In this document: positions 29,159 to 39,093 of the stretch, piece after piece | Layout: the number at the start of each line of letters is the position of its first letter | Numbering within the stretch: position 1 is the first letter of the stretch | From: Sphaerolaimus hirsutus | Lineage: Eukaryota; Nematoda; Chromadorea; Monhysterida; Sphaerolaimidae | Direction: 5' to 3' | NCBI GenBank assembly: GCA_964036195.1 | Contig: OZ038456.1 | Span: forward strand, 24,963,792-25,027,791 | Length of the DNA stretch: 64,000 bases | Translations under genes and position numbers: made by a program | Notes under the pieces: model-generated | Told to the model about the DNA's origin: nothing | Databases searched by the model: none | Seen by the model: only the letters and a program-made list of their open reading frames with translations

Positions 29159-32100
29159 TCACAGCTTTATCAGCCGATCGTTGTCGTCGTTGGCTAGCGT
29201 CACGGGCGGTACGTCCGGCAGCGGCGGCAAAGGCCTGGAAAAAATACAATATCAATGATTTTTTATAATTTGAATATATCGAGATATTTTTAAATTCACC
29301 TTCTGTTACTACGATTCTGCTGCCCGTAACCGCCGCGACCATCGTACGCGACGTCTGTAAATATTTGTAAAAATTACATTGTAAATAAAAATAAAATAAA
29401 ATACGTTAAATATGTCGCCAGAAATTTTCGGACAGGTGACAAACTACTGTATTTGTCATGTACGTCCTCTTACACTCAATTTTAGGGGAGGAGGGTATTT
29501 GGGGGGGTTCATTTAGAGTAATACGGTAGGTAGTTGACATTGAATGGACACGAATTTGAGATGTCAACTATTGCGAGGGTAAAAATCACAAACACACCAC
29601 AATTGCCGACGTCGTTGTCGCCCTGATCGCCGTAACCCCCGCCGCCGTAACCCCCGCCGCCGTAACCCCCGCCGCCGCCACCATGACCGTAGGCGTGACC
29701 GGCCTGAGCGCCGCCGCCGCCGCCGCCGTGACCGGCCTGAGCACCGTCGCCGCCACCGTAGCCGTGACCGCTGGTAAAACGTAAAACGATGTTTAGAGTA
29801 GGTAAAAACGAGTTTGAAAAACTTTTAAATATACCTGCTGAAACCGCCGTGACCGGTCTGAGCACCGCCGCCGCCGCCGTGACCGGCCTGAGCGCCGCCG
29901 CCACCGCCACCGTGGCCGTGACCGGCCTGAGCACCACCGCCAACGTGGCCGTGACCGGCCTGAACACCGTCGCCGCTGCCGTAGCCGTGACCGAGCTGAG
30001 CGCCGCCGCCGCCGTGACCGCTGGTGAAAAGTAAAAATGTTTAGAGTAGGTAGGAACAAGTTTGAAAAAACTTTTAAATATACCTGCTGAAAGCGCCGCC
30101 GCCGTGACCGGCCTGAGCGCCGCCGCCGCCGCCACCGTGGCCGTGACCGGCCTGAGCACCGCCGCCACCGTGGCCGTGACCGGCCTGAGCACCACCGCCG
30201 CCGCCACCGTGGCTGTGACCGGCCTGAGCACCGCCGCCACCGTGGCCGTGACCGGCCTGAGCACCGCCGCCACCGTGACCGGCCTGAGCGCCGCCGCCAA
30301 CGTGGCCGTGACCGGCCTGAGCACCGCCGCCGCGACCGTGACCGTGACCGGAGTGAGCGCCGCCGCCGTGACCGCTGGAAAAAAGTAAAACAATGTTTAG
30401 AGTAGGTATAGGTAGGGACAAGTTTGAAAAAAATTTAAATATACCTGCTGGGGCCGCCGTGACCGGGCTGAGCACCGCCGCCGCCGTGACCGGACTGAGC
30501 GCCGCCGCGACCGTGACCGAGCTGAGCGCCGCTGCGACCGTGACCAAGCTGAGCGCCGCCGCTGCGCCTGCCACAGCCGCCGCTGCGGAAAAAATAACAC
30601 AATGTAGCAGTAAAAACAGTGAGAAACGACGAAACTTCTTTTAAATGCACCTGCTGGCCACGACGGCTGCATCGTCTCCGCTGCGGCAAATGGTACCGCA
30701 ACCAGTACCGCGGTCACCGCGTTCGGACCGGTTCACCGTGTAGTTCCCGGTGCGGCCCACAGTGTCCGCTTCGCTGATGCTGGGTGTTGGAACGGAGTAA
30801 AAAGTTCCTAGGGGGAAAGTGCCCGGCATTTGTTGTTGTCCCAACGTGGGGATAAATGGGAGTCTGCGAAATTGGGACACAACTATTCCAAACATTTCAG
30901 AGATAAATACTAAATTAAAGAATTTATTTTTAATATTTCATTCTTTTTCCCAAATAAAACAACAAATTTAACTTATTTTGATTTAGGGGGGTCCCGTATC
31001 CCGATCTTATTGGAATTCTAATCTCAATTCCATATCAAAATTATTTACCTAGGGGCCAATGAAGGCATTCCGGAATTGGTATTTTGATCCCTGCGAAAAC
31101 GCGACGCTCCCTGCTCGTTTTTCTGGTTCTTCATGCGTCGCTTGAGAAACTGCGGTCATAAATACAAATTTCACATTGATAAAATTTGACAAAAATTTGA
31201 CAAAAAACCTCACATAATTTTGCAGCCAGAAGTACACGGCGACCACGTTGGACAGGACGGCGTAGACGAACAGGCCGATCGTCTGCCAATTTATCCACGG
31301 ATTTGGGCAGTTGCACGAACAGCTGCATTTCGAGGGGCTGTCGGCCTGAAATGGATAAAAATTATGTATTTTTCATGCGTAAAAATTCGTAAAATTCGGT
31401 CAAATACCGGATATTACACAAGATACCGGTATTTGACATTTTACCGGACATTTTACAGGGTCTGTCGTTGAATGACCAAGCGAAACTATCAAAAAGCAGG
31501 GGGTTTTCAACCGGTATTTGACATTTTACCGGACATTTTACAGGGTCTGTCGTTGAGTATGAAAAAGCGAAACTATCAAGAAGCAGGGGTTTTCAATTAG
31601 AAAACCCCCTCTAAAAGATATCCCCCGACTAAGAAGGGTGGCCTTCAAAGCCGAGGCTGGTCGCCAAACCTTCTGGGGTATAATAAATACTGTACAAACT
31701 GTACAAATCTGACGGGCTCTATTTTTGAGAGGTGTCGAAAATGACCGAAACATGAACTTTGCGGGTTCAGGTGTTTCGTGTTGCAACAGGGAGTGGGGTT
31801 TTTTACTCAACGACAGACCTTATAAAATGTCCGGTAAAATGTCCGGTAAAATGTCAAATACCGGTACCTTGTGTAATATCCGGTAATTGACCAAATTTTA
31901 CGAATTTTTACGCATGATAAATTAAAAAACAAGCTAGATAATCAAAAACAACACCAAAAAAATTGAATTTTTGGAAACAACACCCCCCACCGTCGTGTGC
32001 GGAAAACTTTTGTATTTAAACACCGTTGGATGTACCCATCCACCACCACCAATGATGTTACGCATTGTCGGCACAGTCGACGGTGTTGTGCTGACGGTGC

Positions 32101-32868
32101 TGGACGTAGCTACCGTAGTTGTCGTGGTGCTGGATATAGTTGAACTTAAATTAATGAAATAAAATCTAAAAAACAACAAATAAGGTTCCAACACCATACA
32201 GGGAAACAAAACAACACCTCACAAACAATACCAACTAATGTCAACTAATATAAAGTATAAATTGTCAACTGTAAAATGTCAACTAATAAAAATAAAATAA
32301 AGTCATTTGAATAAAAATCTTTAAATTTTGTAAGACTGAATATATCAGTTGACATTTGACATTCTAGTCGACTGATAAAAATAAATAACCTAAACACTAC
32401 TCACCTTTCACACCCACAGGCATCATAGTGCTCACACATGCGCTTCATGTAGAATTCATTTTGAGACACCACGTAAATGGCATTTCTGATAGTACAGCAA
32501 GATCGAAATACAAGCTCCTGTGGGCACACTTTTTCCGGAGGGCACACTTTTTCCGGCGGGCACACTTTTTCCGGCGGGCACACTTTTTCCGGCGGGCACA
32601 CTTTTTCCGGCGGGCACACTTTTTCCGGCGGGTCAAAGGAGACAGACAAAGGGCACGGGTCACACGGGTCACACGACTGGTGCTCAACCACCACGTCGAA
32701 AGTTATGTCCGCGTAAGCATTAGTGCTAGTAGGGGGTGCAGTGGTGGTGGTGGTGGATGTGGTGGTAGTGGGGAGTACTGTATTGGGTAATTAGTTTAGT
32801 TAAAACTACACTAGTATTAGAACTAGTGCAAAAAAAGCTCCTATAAACTAACCACTGGTGACCGAGTA
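29159..32868 (-). CDS. Eleven-exon putative membrane protein with GAQAGHG repeats
   Basis: Exons, high to low: 32405-32777, 31991-32165, 31214-31345, 31049-31149, 30651-30863, 30445-30582, 30084-30374, 29835-30020, 29598-29770, 29300-29354, 29159-29234, with a TGA stop at 29159-29161. A 16-nt micro-exon at 32853-32868 fits upstream in phase. All junctions are GT-AG and every phase agrees. Order in the product (about 640 residues, N-terminus not found): Thr/Ser-rich start; Cys-rich part with CDPCDPC and six PPEKVC repeats; a second Ser/Thr-rich stalk; CSCSCNCPNPW; a hydrophobic span (IGLFVYAVLSNVVAVYF); a basic stop-transfer FLKRRMKNQK; a linker; four exons of Gly/His-rich GAQAGHG and GYGGGG repeats; and a Pro-rich, acidic C-terminus. 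Topology suggests a single-pass membrane or secreted matrix protein. No family recognised. Confidence 0.65.
29424..29528 (-). mobile_element. G-run TACCGTATT element end, in an intron
   Basis: 'tgtatttgtcatgtacgt', TTACACTCAATTTTAGGGG and AGAGTAATACGGTA match the right part of family A. It lies within the intron 29355-29597 of the 11-exon gene. Confidence 0.55.
29622..30582 (-). repeat. Coding GCC/CCG minisatellite with duplicated exon-intron units
   Basis: Exons at 29598-29770, 29835-30020, 30084-30374 and 30445-30582 share the coding unit for GAQAGHGHGGG. The first three begin at the same CGGTCACGG after an AG, and the three upstream exons end in AGCAG before GTATATTTAAA. The introns between them (64, 63 and 70 bp) all contain GTTTAGAGTAGGT on the plus strand. 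The gene grew by duplication of exon plus intron. The repeat lacks stops in most frames, giving many false ORFs. Confidence 0.75.
31374..31916. mobile_element. Inverted-repeat element in intron of the 11-exon gene
   Basis: Arms begin CATGCGTAAAAATTCGTAAA at both ends. They continue with ACCGGATATTACACAAG, ACCGGTATTTGACATTTTAC and CGGACATTTTACAGGGTCTG. The left side carries a second copy of the last segment at 31510-31555. It lies wholly within the intron 31346-31990. Confidence 0.7.
32521..32632 (-). repeat. 18-bp coding minisatellite (PPEKVC)6
   Basis: Six units of GGCACACTTTTTCCGGCG in frame with exon 32405-32777, encoding PPEKVC each time. The units are almost identical, so expansion is recent. 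Other frames are open too (HTFSGG, RRKKCA) but have no splice context. Confidence 0.8.
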
Positions 32869-32944
32869 CTGAAAAAAGGGTATTTTTTCAAACGTTGTTG
32901 TATTTACTGTGACACGTGAAACCGAAACCAGAGTTCACACAGAC

Positions 32945-33352
32945 TACCGTATTTCCTCGAAATGAGAGTTAATTATTTCGTCAGAAAATTTCACAAAATT
33001 CACGTACATAATCCCAGGTGGAGGGGTAGGGTTCAAACGGGATTGGCTTTTCGGGATCGGGATCGGGATTGGGATCGGGATCGGGATCGGGATTCACTTT
33101 TTTGAGATTTCGGGATCGGGATCGGGAATGGGAATGGGGTTTCGGGATCGGGATCGAGATCGGAATTGGTATTTTTGGATTTCAAGATCGGAATCGGGAT
33201 CGGGGTTTCGGGATCGGGATCGGGACTACTAAATCCCGAAATTTCACGGGATCCGGGATCGGGATCGGGAACCCGTTTGAACCCTAGGGGGGGTGGGGTA
33301 TTTCAAGGGTTTTATTTTTCCCCAGCTCAAAAAACAACTGGGTATTTCGAGG
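32945..33352. mobile_element. G-run element end pair with GGGATC minisatellite inside
   Basis: Left GTATTTCCTCGAAATGAG, right GGGTATTTCGAGGAA, with a GGGATC/GGAATC minisatellite at 33031-33287 between. Just outside, GACCGAGTACTGAAAAAAGG (left) and GACTGAGTACTAAAAAGAG (right) resemble each other, so the micro-exon region appears duplicated around the element. Confidence 0.45.
33031..33287. repeat. GGGATC minisatellite
   Basis: Many GGGATCGGGATCGGGATT units with interruptions. The complement appears in decayed form at 33780-33945 (CCCGATCCC, AATCCCGAATCC). Regular GGG runs make G-quadruplex formation possible. Confidence 0.8.
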
Positions 33353-33515
33353 AACCACTAATGACTGAGTACTAAAAAGAGTTTCGATTTTTTCGTTTTC
33401 AAATTTAATTAGACCACCCCCCCAAAATCCAAAAATGATGTGATGAAAATTGAAAATATAGAAACCCAAAATAACCCTAAAGTGGTATGTGATGTAAATT
33501 GAACAATATAGACAC

Positions 33516-34735
33516 CTAAAAAACCAAAAACTGAAAACCAACAGAATTGGCACTGTCCCAATTTTTCTCAGCAGCAACCGGACGCTGGTCTGCACCATCC
33601 CCCGCGGCGGCGGCGACACCGGCCATCTGATTATGTTACATTAATTAATTACAAACAAAATAAATGTTACCGAAATGAAAATTGGAATTTCTATTTCACT
33701 GGTCATTTTTTCGAAAAAATACCACAATTATTTGAAATAGATATTACGCAAAATGGGGCAAATTTGTCCAACAGGGTCCCGACACTAATCCCGAATCCGG
33801 ATACATTTCCCATTCCCGATTAATTTCGGGATTTTTGTCATTCCGATCCCAATCCCCAAAAATCAATACCTATACATATTCCAGACCCCCCAAAAAGTCA
33901 AAATCCGGATCCTGAGAAATTTCGGGATTGTGTGGTCCCGATCCCTACCTTGTTTGAAATCTACATCTAATATCACAAAAATACCCACCAGTCCGGCCAA
34001 ACTTTTCAACGTGTCGTCGAAATCTGCCACGTCATCTTGCATTCGCCCGTCGACCTCTCCGATGCCCTGGTGCGTAGCCTTCGATAAATAGAAAATTTAA
34101 AAACAAAATACAAACTTTTTCAAATTTTATATACCCCCAAATAGCTTTTAAATAAACTTTTTTACTACCACACCTGAAAAAAAGTCACACAACTATTTTT
34201 TTACATTTTTCTTCATTCTAAACTTCAAAAATATCTAAAATTCAACCCCCCAAACTTTTTCAATTCACCCTACCCCTACAAACGAACCGAAATACATCTG
34301 AATTTTTTGGCCTCGGGAAACAATTTGTCGACCTTGCCGCAGGAAAATTTGCTCGGCGCGAAAACTTGAACCTCTTGAATATACGGGTCGGTCAGGTACC
34401 TGTAAAAATAAAAATTGAATAAATAAGTCGATTTTTATCATAAAATTCTAGAAATTTGGAAAGGGGCCGTGATCACTCACTACAGGGTGGGTACAATGTA
34501 TGTAAAAACTTAGTAAGCGTGAAAATTCAATATTTTTACCCCAAAATTTTGAAAATTTAAAAAACATGAAATTTCAATGTGATTCCGCAAAAACTTACGA
34601 GCCTAAATCGTAGGTATTCTTCATCTTACAAACGGCCTTGTACATTTGACAGTGGCAGAGCAAATTGTCGCACGGTGAAGCGGCCAAAAACCCTCGAATC
34701 AACGCCAAAAAAATAACCATGCGTAAAATAGCCAT
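33516..34735 (-). CDS. Four-exon small secreted cysteine-containing protein
   Basis: Exons 34599-34735, 34288-34399, 33989-34078 and 33516-33626; 450 coding nt, 149 residues. All junctions are GT-AG and in phase (2, 0, 0). Residues 1-19 form a signal peptide (MAILRMVIFLALIRGFLAA), then CDNLLCHCQ and further cysteines at about 36, 70 and 81. The C-terminal half is acidic, then Ala-rich. The exon 2 donor (TCG/GTTCG) is the weakest call. A palindromic element ends about 35 bp upstream of the start. Family not recognised; likely exported. Confidence 0.6.
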
Positions 34736-34767
34736 TCTATTAGTAGGCCGCTTTTAGGAAATCAAAT

Positions 34768-35062
34768 ATTTTACAAAAATGAATCGTTTTCAGGCAAAAT
34801 GGGGTATTTTATGTCAAATTTTCCGGGTATTTTACATGACTGTTGACACTTGACACATTTTCGACATTTTACTGAACATTTTACAGGGTCTAGTTATTGG
34901 TTCACTTGTCACTATTGACTCCAGGTGTGACCCCCAGACCCTGTAAAATGTCCGGTAAAATGTCAAAAATTTGTCAAGTGTCAACATTTATCTAAAATAC
35001 CCGGAAAATTTGACATAAAATACCCCATTTTGTCTGAAAAAAACTCATTTTCGTAAAATACA
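34768..35062. mobile_element. Palindromic element upstream of the secreted gene
   Basis: Inverted arms of about 130 bp: CAGGCAAAATGGGGTATTTT, ATGTCAAATTTTCCGGGTAT and CATTTTACAGGGTCT on the left, with inverted partners on the right; centre near 34915. Shares ACATTTTACAGGGTCT with the elements at 31374 and 51850. It occupies the putative promoter region of the gene starting at 34735. Confidence 0.7.
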
Positions 35063-35401
35063 AATTTTAAATTTCTGTAAAAATTAGATCAAATTCAACG
35101 GAGAATTAAAAATGTAAAGTAAATAAAAACACTTCAATGATTGGGTCAATGTCACGAATATATTCGTGAAAAAAGGGGGGTTGCGAAAAAAGGGGGGGTT
35201 GCGAAAAAAGGGGTTGCGAAAAAAGGGGGTAAGAAGTTAAAAATTATTTAAGTACATAAAAATTGGGAATTAATCATATTATTCAAAAACAAAAATTGAA
35301 AAGACTGCATCAATTTCCGTTAGTAGATAAGCGGTTGTTTTCATCCAAAAAACCTTCTGAAAACCATCATATCATTTTTTAAATGTTAAATCGCAATTTG
35401 G
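35063..35401. repeat. Short GAAAAAAGGGGGTTGC tandem and AT-rich DNA
   Basis: At 35168-35230 there are four units of GCGAAAAAAGGGGGGGTT type. The remainder shows no feature. Confidence 0.5.
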
Positions 35402-35638
35402 TACAAACGTGTTTGAAAAGTAATGTCCACACTCGTTCGAAAAATTCATATAGACATTAGGATATCGATAAGCTTTCAATAATTAGACAAATTGTTTAAT
35501 TAATTCAACAAATTATCATGTATTGAACATAAATAGACATTTTTAATTAGTATACATAAAAGATTGCTTATCGACATCCTAATGTCGATTTGGTTTTTTC
35601 GAACGGGTGTGGACATTACTTTTCGCACACGTTTGTGA
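35402..35638. mobile_element. Inverted-repeat MITE (ACAAACGTG ends)
   Basis: Left CAAACGTGTTTGAAAAGTAA, TGTCCACACTCGTTCGAAAA, ACATTAGGATATCGATAAGC; the right side is the reverse complement, ending CACACGTTTG. About 237 bp, non-coding. Confidence 0.65.
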
Positions 35639-35906
35639 CAAATAACCGATTCGTATTCCACCCAAAACGTCAAATTTTTAGACATTATACACACTAGTTG
35701 ACAAATTTCCAAACAAAACAGTTGACATTGAATATATTTGACAATTTTGCAAAATAAAATATGCGTGCCAAAATTACGCAAATCTACCTAATATTTCCGC
35801 AACAGCTGTAGTACTAGCCAGCGCAGCGCCGCGTACAATATAGTCCTAGTGATGATAAATAAAATAAAAACAAATAAATATAACAAAAACAAAAACACAA
35901 AAAATA
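35639..35906. other. Gene-free stretch
   Basis: AT-rich, with no repeat boundary seen. Probably the 3' flank of the gene ending at 35907. Confidence 0.35.
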
Positions 35907-37373
35907 TTATTCCAGATTATGAGCCATTCTGATAAGATATTTCAACCAAATGACTAGAAAATATTTCATCAAATAAAATTCACCTGTAGTTATATCCATT
36001 AATCTTATAAAAAGACATTTGCCGCGTGTTAAGTACAGATGATTACCATTGCAAAACAGATTCAAAACTTTTTTGACACATTGAGGGGAATTGCTGAAAA
36101 AATACCCAGCAAATTGTCGGATTTCATATACTGTAACAGCTGGTAATTGAAAAAGATTGAATGTTAACAAATTACTCAATAATTCTGTAAACTGCATGTC
36201 ATCAACAATTTTAATGACATCTTCCAATGAAGTGATACCTCTCTTTGTTATATGTCTATCCCAAATAAGTGCTGCCATTACGTGTTTTGCAATTTGATAT
36301 GTGTAGAGAGCCTAAAATTATTTATTTAATTATTCAAATTTTAAATATAAGTATAATTAACTCACAATTCCAGACACATATCCAACATCTCCAATATGAT
36401 AATCTGTGTCTGTTTCTTTATTATACATCCAAAAAATATACAATAGTCCACTTCTCAAAACATCTGCCAGAGTTCTATAAATATAAAATTTATTTTTTAT
36501 TTAAATTTAATTATTTCAAGAATAAACTTACCTATAATTACGAAAACCTATAACAAGCCTATCTTCATTGCCAATAAAATATGGAAATTGTTCCATATTC
36601 TGACCATTCAATCCTGGTAAATATCCACACTGTACATGATTTCCAAAATTCACAGAACTCGAAACAGCAGTACTTTTTACAGGGTTTGGATTGCAATTTG
36701 GTATATTATTTTGCATCAATTTTGGGGGACCATAGCTACAACATGGTTGTTCTGCAGGGTCTGAAATTTTCTTTTTCTTTTTTGGGACAACTTCTTTTGA
36801 TTTACTACAGCAAGGCTTATCACTTTGATCTGGTTCTGAAAACTTTTGTCCCATTTTTTCTGGCTGTTGAAAAAAACTGCACAAAATTTGCATTTCTTTT
36901 GGATTTAACTCTTCAAAAGCTGCTGGTAATTTGGTGTCTTCTAAAATTTGAATTGGTTCCTCACTATTTTGATCATTTTGGTGTCTGAAAAATTGAAAAT
37001 TTTGATCACAAAATTTTAATATAATAACTAACAATAAAAAATAACATTTCATCGCTATTTGTCAGTAAATTTTCAAGAATTTCAACTGGATTTGTCAAAT
37101 TATTATTTTCCTGAGTATCAAGGTGATTAGGTGGTGCTGCTGGTGTTGTCAGTGATTGTTCATACAATCTGAAAAAATAAAAATATTTTTATTTTTAAAA
37201 AATATTTTTTATTTCCACCATTAGTGACACACTCACTGGTTTCCATCTATTATTTCTTCCGGGGACAACGGGGGTCCCGGAACCGGACCAGGTCTGGGAT
37301 TTTCGGGTGGGTCAACTGCTATAGAACAGTTGACAATTGAAAATACCCATAAAATTGTTGCGACACAATACAT
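35907..37373 (-). CDS. Six-exon secreted protein, unknown family
   Basis: Exons 37237-37373, 37046-37168, 36532-36984, 36366-36474, 36047-36311 and 35907-35983 (TAA stop). 1,164 coding nt, 387 residues; every junction is GT-AG and the phases are consistent. The start chosen, MYCVATILWVFSIVNCSIA, is a good signal peptide; an upstream Met at 37436 would bury it. Then come a Pro-rich stretch (PPENPRPGPVPGPP), an Asn/Glu-rich part, two CCS motifs around a KKKKK run (about residues 135-160), and a larger hydrophobic C-terminal part with few cysteines. Several potential N-glycosylation sites. No domain recognised. The neighbours are other small secreted genes. Confidence 0.65.
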
Positions 37374-37811
37374 GGGGTAACTTTTGTCTGAGTGGGGTGA
37401 AATAAAAATAGTGGGGGTAAAATGTAACATTAGCATTAAAATGTTGAACTAAAAATTAAAAATAAATGGATATGAAGCATTTTAACCATCCAAAAATAAC
37501 AATGACAGTTAGATATTTTGCACACAATTACTCAAAGGTAATAAATATTAAATTATAACGCAGAACAGAAAGGAGTAAAATTTTCAAATGTGTATAGTTT
37601 TGACCATTCATCATCTAGTTTACCTGCGTAAACTGTTCCAAAATGGTAGTTTTTGAATGCCTAAAAATCTCAATAAATTTTTGAAATAATAGACATCCGG
37701 TTTGCACCTAAAACAACTGTTCAAAATAGTAGATTTTGAGTACCCAAAATTATATACAAATGGTTATTTTTGACCTATAAATTTCACAAATTTTGCTAGT
37801 ATAAAAGTATT
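37374..37811. other. Intergenic AT-rich region
   Basis: Holds the likely promoter of the six-exon gene and the 3' end of the Kazal-like gene. Near 37640-37740 'gttccaaaatggtag' and 'gttcaaaatagtag' form a short imperfect repeat. Confidence 0.4.
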
Positions 37812-38258
37812 TTAGTTTTGTCTCATTAAAATTTCATACAGCATAGTATCCTCGATAGGTCGATCTGCCGCATTACATTTACCTATAAAATACTTTTTTC
37901 TACAAATATATATATATTTACAAATAAAATATAAATAATAACCTTTAGTAAAGATTTGTATTTGTCCCAAATTTTGTGATTTAGCCAAATGAACTGCGCA
38001 ACAAAATTCACATTCATTCGAAAAAGTCTCAAATTTTCCAAATTCATTTATTGCGCATATAAAATCCTCTTTTATTCCACAGTAGCATATTTCTGCCTGA
38101 TAAGTTTGACATAAAAAATCGGTAGAAATTGTCGAAGTGATAGGGTTGTTATAGAAACTAGTAATAGTAGTAGAAATTTCATCAGTGGAATTTTCAGATT
38201 TAACATAATATATAATTATGTAATAAATACAGATTCTCGCAAAAATAAATTCAAACAT
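37812..38258 (-). CDS. Kazal-like secreted protein
   Basis: Exons 37943-38258 and 37812-37882 with a 60-bp intron; 128 residues. Residues 1-22 are a hydrophobic signal peptide starting at the second Met (MFEFIFARIC). A Thr/Ser-rich linker follows, then a cysteine module: C50, C58, C60, C68, C83, C86, C87 and, after the intron, C108. SNECEFC (80-86) and TKGKC (105-108, completed by the splice) match the NEC-x2-C and G-x-C parts of Kazal protease inhibitor domains. The C68-C83 spacing is longer than usual, so the fold is likely but divergent and inhibitory activity is uncertain. Its ATG overlaps the ATG of the plus-strand gene at 38257 by two bases. Confidence 0.6.
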   Translation of the reverse strand: MFEFIFARICIYYIIIYYVKSENSTDEISTTITSFYNNPITSTISTDFLCQTYQAEICYCGIKEDFICAINEFGKFETFSNECEFCCAVHLAKSQNLGQIQIFTKGYYLYFICKYIYICRKKYFIGKCNAADRPIEDTMLYEILMRQN

Positions 38259-39093
38259 GGCCGCCACTACAAATACGGATAGTGTAATTTACAACAACGT
38301 TTTGTCTTGGTTGGGAAACCATCCAGAACGCACTAATCCCACACCAACTCAACCATTACCATCTATACAATACATTTTTCAACAACCCCCACCGCCACCC
38401 CCTCCGGCGGAAGGTCAAAATAATGGGGCTGTGGTTCAACAGGGCTACATTGGGCCACCCCCGCAAGAAGAAGTTGATGAAGAAATACAACTGGAGAGAC
38501 GGAAAGAGGGTTTTCGGCAGGTGCCAATCCCAAACCCTGTAAAATGTAAAGTAAAGTGTCAAATGTAAAATGTCAATTGTCATACAAAATTCTGTAATAA
38601 AATCTTTTTATTGTTTTGGTTGACAGTAAACTTGACATTTGACACTTTACTTTACGTTTTACAGGATTTGAGACTGCACCCTAGGTGGTGCGCACTTTGA
38701 CGCAGGAAAAACAAACTTACAACAACAATTGGATAGATGTTGAACGAATGAAACGAGATAGCTTTGTGAGTGAAAATACTTTTGTTACCCCATTTTGTAA
38801 ATGTAAACCCCTAACTAATTATGTAATTCCTGATACTAATATTATAATTGTTGAAACCCCCCAAATTTCAGCCAAATGACACGGATCTAAGTGACGAATT
38901 GGATAATCATTGGGAATACAGGGCCGTAAAAAAGTTGAAACACTTCAAAAGGCAACGCCGCCTAGAACAACAACGACAAAAAACACCTGTCGAAATCCAA
39001 CAAGAAGGAGAAAATGTCCCAAAGCCTGTGGCTTTGGTGGCTGGGCACAGACGTTGCGGTGGTGTTGGCATCACTCTGCGGCGCAAGTGTTAG
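38257..39093 (+). CDS. Three-exon Pro-rich / basic protein with element-derived intron
   Basis: Exons 38257-38520, 38685-38765 and 38872-39093 (TAG); 567 coding nt, 188 residues, all junctions phase 0. The start context is AAACATGGCC. Exon 1: N-terminal part, then a Pro run (PPPPPPP) and an acidic end. Exon 2 ends before GTGAGT, a strong donor. Exon 3 follows AAATTTCAG and encodes an acidic patch and a Lys/Arg/Gln-rich region. Intron 1 (38521-38684) is an inverted-repeat element. No domain recognised. From about 39014 another frame of exon 3 is strongly hydrophobic, so the C-terminus is less certain than the first two exons. Confidence 0.55.
38519..38682 (+). mobile_element. Inverted-repeat element T forming intron 1 (introner-like)
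   Basis: Left end AGGTGCCAATCCCAAACCCT, then GTAAAATGTAAAGTAAAGTG; the right side is the inverse (ACTTTACTTTACGTTTTACA, GGATTTGAGACTGCACCCT). The donor is inside the left end (CAG/GTGCC). The acceptor is formed by the last T of the element plus flanking AG (CCCTAG/GTGG). Intron and element limits differ by only two bases. AGGTG stands at both boundaries and may be a target duplication, although in other copies the left AGGTGCC is part of the element. Confidence 0.7.

Noticed and set aside
29509..30393. 294-codon minus-strand ORF (ALRPVTATVAA type) as a gene by itself
   Set aside because: Most of it is a wrong frame of the same repeat and reads through three introns. Only its C-terminal part coincides with the accepted frame.
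29789..30644. Long plus-strand ORFs rich in AVTGLSTAA repeats
   Set aside because: They are antisense readings of the GAQAGHG-coding exons. They cross the minus-strand introns, lack starts and splice signals, and are open only because the repeat has no stops.
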